In this document: positions 1 to 6,407 of the stretch, in pieces
How the letters are laid out: each line of letters opens with the position of its first letter
Position numbering within the stretch: the stretch's first letter is position 1
Source of the DNA: an uncultured Lachnospiraceae bacterium
Lineage (GTDB): Bacteria > Bacillota > Clostridia > Lachnospirales > Lachnospiraceae
DNA length: 48,012 nucleotides
Direction of reading: 5' to 3'
Assembly (NCBI GenBank): GCA_949076555.1
Contig: CARUOB010000016.1
Span: forward strand, 1-48,012
The notes under the pieces: generated by a model
Database searches by the model: none
What the model saw: the letters and a program-made list of their open reading frames with translations, nothing else
Told to the model about the DNA's origin: nothing
Made by a program: the position numbers and the translations under genes

Positions 1-120
1 CGCAAAGTCAGCATAGCTGACTTGGAAGTACTAAGTCTGCTTTGCAGACTTTTCTTACACATGAGAATGCCTGAAATGCGGCATTTTCTGCACGGATTTG
101 AGTCGCTGTGAAGCAGCGGC
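1..120. repeat. Dispersed hairpin repeat, copy 1 (expanded)
   Basis: This stretch shares the blocks GAAGTACTAAGTCT, GAGAATGC...GCATTTTC and TTTGAGTC with the elements at 44463-44580 and 47735-47786. It holds two perfect hairpins of the same geometry, 8-bp stem and 3-nt loop: AAGTCAGC-ATA-GCTGACTT at 5-23 and AAGTCTGC-TTT-GCAGACTT at 33-51. The second is inserted inside the block that is contiguous in the other copies. A third hairpin pairs 63-70 with 81-88 (one wobble) and a fourth pairs 104-108 with 114-118. No gene is visible here; the upstream gene lies outside the window. Confidence 0.7.
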
Positions 121-134
121 ATGGAGTTGGAGTG

Positions 135-175
135 AAAAGAACTTCTAAAGAATTTCTAAGGCTCACACAGGAGAA
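135..175 (+). repeat. Partial repeat copy carrying a ribosome binding site
   Basis: Positions 156-175 match 44516-44535 of the repeat family at 19 of 20 bases (CTAAG[G/T]CTCACACAGGAGAA). The AGGAGA inside it (169-174) lies 8 nt before the ATG at 183 and is the only good Shine-Dalgarno sequence for that gene. The preceding ACTTCTA-AGAA bases resemble the inner stem of the full copy at 44463. I infer that a repeat copy has been adopted as the translation start signal. Confidence 0.55.
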
Positions 176-182
176 CTGGGAT

Positions 183-905
183 ATGATAAGAGTGCACAAC
201 CTACATAAAAAATTTGAAAATCTGGAAGTGCTGAGCGGGATAGACGAGCACATCACGCAGGGAGAGGTGGTTGTTGTGATCGGACCTTCCGGTTCGGGAA
301 AAAGTACCTTTCTGCGGTGTCTGAATCTGCTCGAGACAGTTACCGAAGGAGAGATCTATGTGGACGACGAGCTGATTACGGCCCCGAAAGTGAATGTGAA
401 CCGGGTCAGGCAGAAGATGGGCATGGTGTTCCAGCAGTTTAACCTGTTTCCACATCTGACCATTATGGACAACATCACGCTTGCCCCTGTCCTTCTTAAG
501 AAGATGACGAAGGAAGCGGCGGTGAAACGTGGACAGGAGCTTTTGGAGCGGGTGAATCTGGGCGAGAAGGCGAATGCTTATCCGGCGCAGCTCTCCGGTG
601 GACAAAAGCAGAGAGTGGCGATTGCGAGAGCGCTTGCCATGGACCCCGAGATCATGCTTTTCGATGAGCCAACGTCGGCGCTCGACCCGGAGATGGTGGG
701 CGAGGTGCTGGATGTCATGAAAGACCTGGCAAAGTCCGGCATGACCATGGTAATTGTGACTCACGAGATGGGATTTGCCAGAGAGGTGGCGTCCCGTGTA
801 CTGTTCATAGATCAGGGCGTGGTTATGGAGAGCGGCACGCCGGAGGAGATTTTCGGGAATCCGCAGAATGAGCGGACGAAAAATTTCCTGAGCAAAGTGC
901 TGTAG
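183..905 (+). CDS. Polar amino acid ABC transporter, ATP-binding protein (GlnQ/HisP-like)
   Basis: A 240-residue cytoplasmic ATPase that powers amino-acid uptake. Walker A GPSGSGKST is at residues 34-42, the Q-loop glutamine at 84, the LSGGQ signature at 137-141, Walker B LFDE near 159-162, and the switch histidine near 194 (THEMGFA). The ALDPE and THEMGFA wording is typical of the polar amino acid (PAAT) family. An in-frame ATG exists at 108, but the one at 183 has AGGAGA 8 nt upstream and fits the family N-terminus. A solute-binding lipoprotein follows after 131 nt, but no permease is in view; it may lie upstream of the window, or the pair may borrow the permease at 4184. Substrate not determinable from sequence. 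Confidence 0.93.
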   Translation: MIRVHNLHKKFENLEVLSGIDEHITQGEVVVVIGPSGSGKSTFLRCLNLLETVTEGEIYVDDELITAPKVNVNRVRQKMGMVFQQFNLFPHLTIMDNITLAPVLLKKMTKEAAVKRGQELLERVNLGEKANAYPAQLSGGQKQRVAIARALAMDPEIMLFDEPTSALDPEMVGEVLDVMKDLAKSGMTMVIVTHEMGFAREVASRVLFIDQGVVMESGTPEEIFGNPQNERTKNFLSKVL

Positions 906-1036
906 CTGCGGCGTCGTCTGTGGCTGGCGGCGGAATGCGGGTATATGGCGGTAAGGATATGTGACTTGCGCGGGCGTATCGTCTGCGGGGTGATATATGA
1001 TATAGGAAACAAGGAAAGACAGAGGAGGATAACATT

Positions 1037-1810
1037 ATGAAAAGGACAACAAAGTTACTGACAATGATACTTGCCATGGCGATGACGGCGTGCACGCTGA
1101 CAGCCTGCGGCGGTGGTTCCGCGAAGGGGGATACCCTTACGTTTGGTACCAATGCAGAGTTCCCGCCCTTTGAATATGTCACATCGAGCGGTGTGATCGG
1201 CGAGTATGACGGCATTGATATGGCGATTGCGAAGCAGATCGCAGAGGAGAGCGGCATGACGGCGGCTATGGAGAATATGGAGTTTGATTCTCTTCTGGTG
1301 GCACTGCAGAACGGACAGATTGACGCGGTTATCGCAGGAATGACTGCTACGGATGAGAGAAGGGAAACGGTAGATTTTTCTACCCCTTACTATACAGCTA
1401 CTCAGGTTATGATCGTGAAAGAAGACTCTGACATAGCGGCGGCGGCAGATATGGCTGATAAGAAAATCTGTGTGATTCAGGGTTACACCGGTGAGGTGTG
1501 CGTACAGGATATGGGTTATACTTACGAGGCCTTCAAGAAAGGCACGGAGGCAGTTATGGAGCTGACAAACGGCAAGTGTGATGTGGTCGTGATCGACTCC
1601 GCAACGGCACAGAAATATGTGAGCGACAACGAGGGCTTGAAAATCGTGGAAGATCCCAGCGCGTTTGCGTCCGAGGAGTACGCGATTGCGGTGCAGAAGG
1701 GCAACACAGAGCTGCTTGACAAGATTAATAAGGCCATTGAGAAAATGCTGGCGGACGGCACCATCAATGAGCTGGCGGTGAAGTATACAGAGGAAGCCAC
1801 AGCGGAATAA
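1037..1810 (+). CDS. Amino acid ABC transporter substrate-binding lipoprotein (canonical order)
   Basis: A 257-residue lipoprotein of solute-binding family 3. The signal peptide ends in the lipobox LTAC with the lipidated cysteine at 24. Lobe 1 (about 32-122) starts with TLTFGTNAEFPPFEY and contains GMTATDERRETVDFS, where Arg108 is the residue that in this family binds the ligand carboxylate. Lobe 2 (about 130-220) starts with KKICVIQGYTGE. AGAGGAGG lies just upstream of the ATG. The order lobe 1 then lobe 2 is the normal one and makes this gene a useful reference for the rearranged binding protein at 3359. It is probably the partner of the ATPase at 183. Confidence 0.92.
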   Translation: MKRTTKLLTMILAMAMTACTLTACGGGSAKGDTLTFGTNAEFPPFEYVTSSGVIGEYDGIDMAIAKQIAEESGMTAAMENMEFDSLLVALQNGQIDAVIAGMTATDERRETVDFSTPYYTATQVMIVKEDSDIAAAADMADKKICVIQGYTGEVCVQDMGYTYEAFKKGTEAVMELTNGKCDVVVIDSATAQKYVSDNEGLKIVEDPSAFASEEYAIAVQKGNTELLDKINKAIEKMLADGTINELAVKYTEEATAE

Positions 1811-1831
1811 TACATAGGAAAGCGGACAATG

Positions 1832-1855
1832 GGGCGGTGCAGATTTGCGCCGCCC
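1832..1855 (+). terminator. Stem-loop after the binding-protein gene
   Basis: GGGCGGTGC (1832-1840) pairs with GCGCCGCCC (1847-1855) around a 6-nt loop, giving a 9-bp GC-rich stem with one wobble pair. It has no clear T-run after it, so it may be a weak terminator or an mRNA 3'-end stabiliser. Confidence 0.5.
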
Positions 1856-1859
1856 TAAC

Positions 1860-1889
1860 TTGACGCAGGATACTTTTCCGTAGTAGTAT
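1860..1889 (+). promoter_or_regulatory. Promoter for sstT
   Basis: TTGACG (1860-1865) and TAGTAT (1884-1889) are separated by 18 bp, 44 bp before the sstT start. The pair directly follows the preceding stem-loop, which suggests sstT is transcribed on its own. Confidence 0.5.
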
Positions 1890-1932
1890 TGTAAAGTAAC
1901 TGACAATAAGGTTTTACAGAAATGAGGAAAGC

Positions 1933-3159
1933 ATGAAAAATGTGTGGGAGAAGTGGACAGGCATAAGTCTTGTCAAGAGAATTGTTGTAGGGCTGTTGAT
2001 CGGTGTGATTTTGGCGCTCGTGGCGCCGGGGGCGTCGGGGATCGGCGTGTTTGGCGATGTGTTTGTGGGGGCGCTCAAGGGGATTGCGCCGCTGTTGGTG
2101 TTCTTTCTGGTAATGAGTTCGCTATGCAATGCGGGCAAGTCCCACGGCGGGGTGATCAGAACCGTTATCATTCTGTATATGTTCAGTACGGTGCTTGCGG
2201 CAGTGATCGCCGTTTTTGCCAGTATGGTATTTCCCGTGGAGATGGTGCTTGTGGACGCGGCTTCGGACGCTTCGACCGCTCCCGGCGGTATCGTTGAGGT
2301 GCTTAGCACACTTCTTATGAATGTGGTGAAGAATCCGGTGGATTCGCTGGTGAATGCGAACTATGTTGGCATTTTGTCCTGGGCGGTGCTTTTGGGCGTA
2401 GCGTTAAGGAACGCGGGCGACGCGACGAAAAAGATGCTCGGCGATGTTTCGGAGGCCATTTCCAGAGTGGTTTTGGTTATCATTAACTTTGCGCCTTTCG
2501 GCGTGCTGGGACTGGTTTATACAAGCGTGACGGCCAGTGGCCTGGAAGCCTTCAGGGATTACGGAAAACTGCTAATCCTGCTGGTGGGCTGTATGCTCTT
2601 TATCTACTTTGTGACGAACCCGATTCTGGTGTACTGGTGTATTCGCAAGAACCCCTATCCGCTCATTTTTAAGTGTCTGAAGCAGAGCGCGATCACGGCT
2701 TTCTTTACCAGAAGCTCGGCGGCGAACATTCCTGTCAACATGAGGATTTGTGAGGAGATGGGGCTGGATAAGGATACCTATTCCGTGACAATTCCGCTGG
2801 GGGCAACCATTAACATGGACGGCGCGGCGATCACGATTACGGTTATGACGATGGCTACCGCGTTTACGCTCGGCATTAACGTGGATATTCCCACAGCCAT
2901 TATCTTAAGTCTTCTGGCGGCGCTTTCGGCATGCGGCGCGTCCGGTGTGGCGGGCGGCTCTCTTTTGCTGATACCGCTTGCCTGTTCGCTTTTCGGTATT
3001 CCGGATTCCATATCCATGCAGGTGGTGGCGGTGGGCTTTATCATCGGCGTGATTCAGGATTCCGTGGAGACGGCCCTCAACTCTTCGTCCGATCTGCTTT
3101 TGTCGGCTTCGGCGGAGTTCAGACAGTGGCGGTTAGAGGGGAAAGAGATTAAATACTAA
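1933..3159 (+). CDS. sstT: Serine/threonine:Na+ symporter SstT
   Basis: A 408-residue polytopic membrane protein of the dicarboxylate/amino acid:cation symporter (DAACS) family, of normal length for SstT. It takes up serine and threonine with Na+. Visible family motifs include the N-terminal WxxxSLVKRIxxGLxxG, the APLLVFFLVMSSL segment, the serine-rich TRSSAANIPVN motif, the IPLGATINMDGAAITITV motif that forms substrate and sodium sites, and ASGVAGGSLLLIPLACSLFGI near the C-terminus. GAGGAAAGC precedes the ATG. It lies between two ABC amino-acid transporters, so this segment is an amino-acid uptake cluster. Confidence 0.93.
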   Translation: MKNVWEKWTGISLVKRIVVGLLIGVILALVAPGASGIGVFGDVFVGALKGIAPLLVFFLVMSSLCNAGKSHGGVIRTVIILYMFSTVLAAVIAVFASMVFPVEMVLVDAASDASTAPGGIVEVLSTLLMNVVKNPVDSLVNANYVGILSWAVLLGVALRNAGDATKKMLGDVSEAISRVVLVIINFAPFGVLGLVYTSVTASGLEAFRDYGKLLILLVGCMLFIYFVTNPILVYWCIRKNPYPLIFKCLKQSAITAFFTRSSAANIPVNMRICEEMGLDKDTYSVTIPLGATINMDGAAITITVMTMATAFTLGINVDIPTAIILSLLAALSACGASGVAGGSLLLIPLACSLFGIPDSISMQVVAVGFIIGVIQDSVETALNSSSDLLLSASAEFRQWRLEGKEIKY

Positions 3160-3190
3160 ATAGGTCGGAAAAGCTCCGGCAGAACATACG

Positions 3191-3225
3191 GGGGAGCGTC
3201 TGTAGAGGGCGCTCTCTTGTTTTGT
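3191..3225 (+). terminator. Probable terminator of sstT
   Basis: GGGAGCG and CGCTCTC form a 7-bp stem around an 11-nt loop, followed by the T-rich TTGTTTTG. It separates sstT from the next operon. Confidence 0.55.
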
Positions 3226-3267
3226 GGACGGAAAGGGCGTTTGAATGGAAAAAAAAGAAAGTACACA

Positions 3268-3296
3268 TTTACTTTAGTGTGATGCTATGATAAAAT
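3268..3296 (+). promoter_or_regulatory. Promoter of the permuted binding-protein operon
   Basis: TTTACT (3268-3273) and TAAAAT (3291-3296) with a 17-bp spacer, 62 bp before the ATG at 3359. Confidence 0.55.
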
Positions 3297-3358
3297 ACAA
3301 AAGTGTGTGAGTTATGAAATAGTACGGATAAAATAAGTTCGAAAAGAGGAGGAGCATT

Positions 3359-4159
3359 ATGAAAAAGAGAGTGGTAACGGTACTGGTGGCGGCGATGGCT
3401 GTCTGCGGCACGCTTTCGGGCTGCGGCGGCGCGAAAGAGACGGCGGCGGGCGCGGGAAATCAGGTGTATGCTGTGGAGGCGGGTTCCGCCGGGGAAGCGG
3501 TTGCGAAAGAGAAGGGATTTCAGACCAACGCGGTGGCCTCTCAGGCGGACGCGCTGATGGAAGTGGCTTCGGGCACTTCGGATGCGGCGATCATCGATCT
3601 TCTGATGGCAGGCGCCATGATCGGGGAGGGAACCAGTTATCCGGATCTGGTACATACGGATGAACTGACGACGGAGGAGTACGGGGTAGGATGCCGGAAA
3701 GGCTCCGATCTGGCGTCTTTCATCAATTCTGTGTTTGGGCAGAGTTATGCGGACGGTTCTATGCAGGAGACAGCTACGGCTTATGGGGTGCAGGAGGCGA
3801 TTGTGGAGCAGAAGGCTTCCGAGTTTGTAGCGTCGGCTTCCGACAGCGATGTGGCTTATATTCAGGGCAAGGGTACGCTGATCGTGGGCATCACGGAGTT
3901 CGAGCCGATGGATTACAAGGATGATTCCGGCGAGTGGATCGGCTTTGACGCGGATATGGCCCGCATGGTCGCGGAACAGCTTGGCGTGGAGGCCCAGTTT
4001 GTGGTGATTGATTGGGATAATAAGATTATGGAGCTGGAGTCTCAAAACATCGATGTGGTGTGGAACGGCATGACGCTGACTGATGAAGTCAAGAATGCCA
4101 TGGAGTGTACCAATGCGTACTGCAACAATGCGCAGGTAGTCGTGGTGCCCGGTAAATAA
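3359..4159 (+). CDS. Circularly permuted amino-acid solute-binding lipoprotein
   Basis: A 266-residue lipoprotein: signal peptide, lipobox LSGC (Cys22), then a family 3 solute-binding fold with its halves swapped. Residues 35-150 match the second lobe of ordinary members (VYAVEAGSAGE..., AAIIDLLMAGAMIGEG, EYGVGCRKGSDLA, YADGSMQE). Residues 151-171 are a linker. Residues 172-266 match the first lobe (GTLIVGITEFEPMDYKDD, EWIGFDADMARMVAEQLG, DVVWNGMTLTDEV) and the chain ends at the hinge strand AQVVVVPGK. The neighbour at 1037 has the usual order, and both halves align to it in reverse order. Together they add up to one complete fold, so it is not a truncated gene. The usual ligand arginine after TDE (TDERR in the neighbour) is TDEVK here; from memory this is also seen in the Lachnospiraceae subfamily with normal order. 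First gene of an operon with permease 4184 and ATPase 4931. GAGGAGG precedes the ATG. Confidence 0.88.
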   Translation: MKKRVVTVLVAAMAVCGTLSGCGGAKETAAGAGNQVYAVEAGSAGEAVAKEKGFQTNAVASQADALMEVASGTSDAAIIDLLMAGAMIGEGTSYPDLVHTDELTTEEYGVGCRKGSDLASFINSVFGQSYADGSMQETATAYGVQEAIVEQKASEFVASASDSDVAYIQGKGTLIVGITEFEPMDYKDDSGEWIGFDADMARMVAEQLGVEAQFVVIDWDNKIMELESQNIDVVWNGMTLTDEVKNAMECTNAYCNNAQVVVVPGK

Positions 4160-4183
4160 CATTAGATTTTAGGAGAGTAAGAC

Positions 4184-4840
4184 ATGTTTTTTAGTGTGAC
4201 GAGGTCGCTGTTGGACGGCCTTTGGACGACCTTTCAGATATTTATTTTCACGTTGCTTTTTTCCCTGCCGCTCGGGCTGATCCTTGCTTTCGGGGCGATG
4301 AGCAGATGGAAAGTCCTGCGGGGGCTGATCCAGACGCTTGTGTGGATCATACGAGGCACGCCGCTGATGCTGCAGTTGATTATCATTTTTTATGGCCCCG
4401 GACTTTGGCTTCACCACAATATCTGGAGCGGCAGTGAGGCCGGACGGATCACCGCTACGGTGGTGGCGTTCAGCATCAATTATGCCTGCTACTTTTCCGT
4501 GATTTTCCGGGGTGGCATCGAGGGTGTTCCCGTGGGCCAGCGGGAGGCGGGCGAGGTGCTCGGTATGACGAAGTGGCAGATCTTTTTTAAGGTCACCCTT
4601 TTACAGATGGTGAAGCGGGTGGTGCCGCCCATGTCCAACGAGATCATAACACTGGTGAAGGACACATCGCTTGCGCGCATTATCGCGGCGTATGAGCTTA
4701 CCTTTGCGGGCTATTCTTTTATGAAGAGCAACGGGCTGACGTGGCCGCTTTTCTATACGGGTGTGTTCTATCTGGTGTTTGTCGGAATGTTGACGCTGCT
4801 GTTTAACTATATCGAGCGGAGGCTGGACTATTTCCGGTAA
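4184..4840 (+). CDS. Amino acid ABC transporter permease (HisM/GlnP family)
   Basis: A 218-residue inner-membrane permease with about five hydrophobic segments. The family start TRSLLDGLWTTFQIF, the RGTPLMLQL motif (about 57-65) and the EAA loop EAGEVLGMTKWQIFF (121-135), which contacts the ATPase, are all present. It starts 24 nt after the stop of the permuted binding protein, with AGGAG upstream, so it belongs to the same operon and is the likely docking partner of that protein. As a single permease gene it probably forms a homodimer. Confidence 0.92.
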   Translation: MFFSVTRSLLDGLWTTFQIFIFTLLFSLPLGLILAFGAMSRWKVLRGLIQTLVWIIRGTPLMLQLIIIFYGPGLWLHHNIWSGSEAGRITATVVAFSINYACYFSVIFRGGIEGVPVGQREAGEVLGMTKWQIFFKVTLLQMVKRVVPPMSNEIITLVKDTSLARIIAAYELTFAGYSFMKSNGLTWPLFYTGVFYLVFVGMLTLLFNYIERRLDYFR

Positions 4841-4930
4841 AAATGTTTCGTCAAAAGTGCGATACCACAGAGCCAAATGGGAGATTGGGTTTAGGGATAT
4901 TTCGCAAAACGCTGTGGCATGGAGGTAAAA

Positions 4931-5707
4931 ATGGCTGTCTTAGAGGTGAAAAATATAGGAAAAGATTTCGGTGAAACAAGGGTGCTCGCCGATGTGAGTT
5001 TTGATTTGGAGGAGGGGAGCGCGCTGGCGATCATCGGTTCCTCCGGCTCTGGCAAGACAACGCTTTTGCGCTGTCTAAACTTCTTGGAAACGCCGGATCA
5101 CGGTTCCATCGCGGTGCGGGGGGAAACTTTGTTTGACGCGGACCATCCCGTCAAAGGACAGGAGAAGGATCTGCGCACCAAACGGCTGCATTTCGGCATG
5201 GTGTTTCAGGCATTTCATCTGTTTCCGCAGTATACGGCGCTGGAAAACGTGACGCTGGCGGAGACCCTTCTTGCGAAGGAGCGGCCGGACTTTAAACAGA
5301 AGAAAAGAGAAATTATGGAGGAGATTGCGGCGCACGGGAAATCGCTTTTAGAGCAGATGGGACTTGCGGAGCGCATGGATCACTATCCCCACCAGCTTTC
5401 CGGCGGGCAGCAGCAGAGGGTGGCCATTGCCAGAGCGCTGGCGCTACAGCCGGATATCCTCTGTTTTGATGAGCCGACTTCGGCTCTTGACCCGGAGCTG
5501 ACAGGCGAGGTGCTCAAGGTGATCAGAGGGCTTGCCGAGCAGCATACGACCATGATCATCGTGACCCATGAGATGAGCTTCGCCAGAGATGTGGCGGATC
5601 AGATCATTTTTATGGACGAGGGCGTGATCGTGGAGCAGGGCGACGCCAGACAGGTGATCGACCACCCGAAGGAGGAGCGGACGAGACAGTTTTTGACAAA
5701 ATATTGA
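4931..5707 (+). CDS. Amino acid ABC transporter, ATP-binding protein
   Basis: A 258-residue ATPase counted from the ATG at 4931, which has GGAGGT at 4921-4926. An earlier in-frame ATG at 4919 overlaps that site and is less likely. Walker A GSSGSGKTT at 36-44, Q-loop Gln93, signature LSGGQ at 156-160, Walker B LCFDE at 177-181 and switch His213. Compared with the ATPase at 183 it has a somewhat longer, charged helical subdomain (about 111-140, KERPDFKQKKREIMEEI). Third gene of the operon with the permuted binding protein and the permease at 4184. Confidence 0.92.
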   Translation: MAVLEVKNIGKDFGETRVLADVSFDLEEGSALAIIGSSGSGKTTLLRCLNFLETPDHGSIAVRGETLFDADHPVKGQEKDLRTKRLHFGMVFQAFHLFPQYTALENVTLAETLLAKERPDFKQKKREIMEEIAAHGKSLLEQMGLAERMDHYPHQLSGGQQQRVAIARALALQPDILCFDEPTSALDPELTGEVLKVIRGLAEQHTTMIIVTHEMSFARDVADQIIFMDEGVIVEQGDARQVIDHPKEERTRQFLTKY

Positions 5708-5716
5708 GAGGTGGAG

Positions 5717-5745
5717 GAGCTTGCGGTTTGGCAGGCTCTTTCTTA
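5717..5745 (+). terminator. Terminator of the ABC operon
   Basis: GAGCTTGC (5717-5724) pairs with GCAGGCTC (5731-5738) around a 6-nt loop, followed by a T-rich tail. Good intrinsic terminator for the 3359-5707 operon. Confidence 0.7.
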
Positions 5746-5779
5746 TTTGGTTTTCTTTAGCAGATCCCGAACAGCGGGA

Positions 5780-5807
5780 ATACTACTTTTTAAGGGATAA
5801 GTAGTAT
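5780..5807. promoter_or_regulatory. Inverted repeat upstream of the MotA-like operon
   Basis: ATACTACTT (5780-5788) and AAGTAGTAT (5799-5807) form a perfect 9-bp inverted repeat with a 10-bp centre, 76 bp before the ATG at 5883. It lacks a strong T-run after it, so an operator is as likely as a terminator. Confidence 0.4.
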
Positions 5808-5882
5808 AGCCTTTTGGAAAATTTTCAGGTAAGATTTAGACAGAGTAAGGCAAGAGGTACAGATGGAGAGGAGAGGTGTCAT

Positions 5883-6407
5883 ATGATTATGGAAATGATT
5901 AGTATTCTTTTGGGGATTATCCTGCTGGGAGCGGTAGATTATGGACTCGGGGCGGTCGACATGAAACTGATGCTCTACCTGATTGATTTTCCGTCCGCTA
6001 TCATTATTCTGGCGCTCACCGTGCCGGTGCTGCTCCGGGGCGGCATGTGGAAAGATTTTCTGAGGGCGTGGAGACTGCTTGAAAAGAAGTATACCTGTCA
6101 TTTGAGTGAAATCAGAAGATCGCTGGACGTGATTGAAATGATGCAGAAGCAGGTATTTTGTGCGGGGATTATCGGCATGCTTTTGTCATTCATCCATATT
6201 CTGCACCAGTTGTCCGATCTGACGAGTCTGGGGCCGAATATAGCGGTGGCAATTTTGACGATGCTGTATGCCGTAATTTTTGAAATGCTGCTTCTGCCCC
6301 TGCAGATCGAGGCAAAACGACGGATCATAGACTATATGGAGGTGGATACGGACGTGGAAAGTGCGGCGGAATGTGAAGCGGACAAAACAGAGGATGAGAG
6401 GATATGA
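5883..6407 (+). CDS. MotA/TolQ/ExbB-like membrane protein
   Basis: A 174-residue protein counted from the ATG at 5883, which has GAGAGGTG just upstream; the longer frame from 5814 has no such site. It shows an N-terminal membrane segment (about 3-21), the IDFPSAIIILAL segment (about 34-46) that in MotA is I/VDxPS, a cytoplasmic stretch (FLRAWRLLEKKY), and paired C-terminal membrane segments containing GPNIAVAILTMLYAVIFEMLLLPL, a clear match to the MotA/ExbB signature. It is shorter than flagellar MotA and has no MotB/ExbD partner nearby. Its stop overlaps the start of the LuxR-type gene by 4 nt (ATGA), so the two are translationally coupled. Confidence 0.72.
   Translation: MIMEMISILLGIILLGAVDYGLGAVDMKLMLYLIDFPSAIIILALTVPVLLRGGMWKDFLRAWRLLEKKYTCHLSEIRRSLDVIEMMQKQVFCAGIIGMLLSFIHILHQLSDLTSLGPNIAVAILTMLYAVIFEMLLLPLQIEAKRRIIDYMEVDTDVESAAECEADKTEDERI

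Noticed and set aside
3359..4159. Reading the permuted protein as a truncated or frameshifted binding protein
   Set aside because: Both lobes are complete, the frame is open from lipobox to stop, and the missing first lobe is found intact at the C-terminus, so the gene is rearranged and not broken.
5883..6407. Flagellar stator MotA
   Set aside because: The protein is too short, no MotB follows, and it is coupled to a LuxR-type regulator; only the general MotA/ExbB family is supported.
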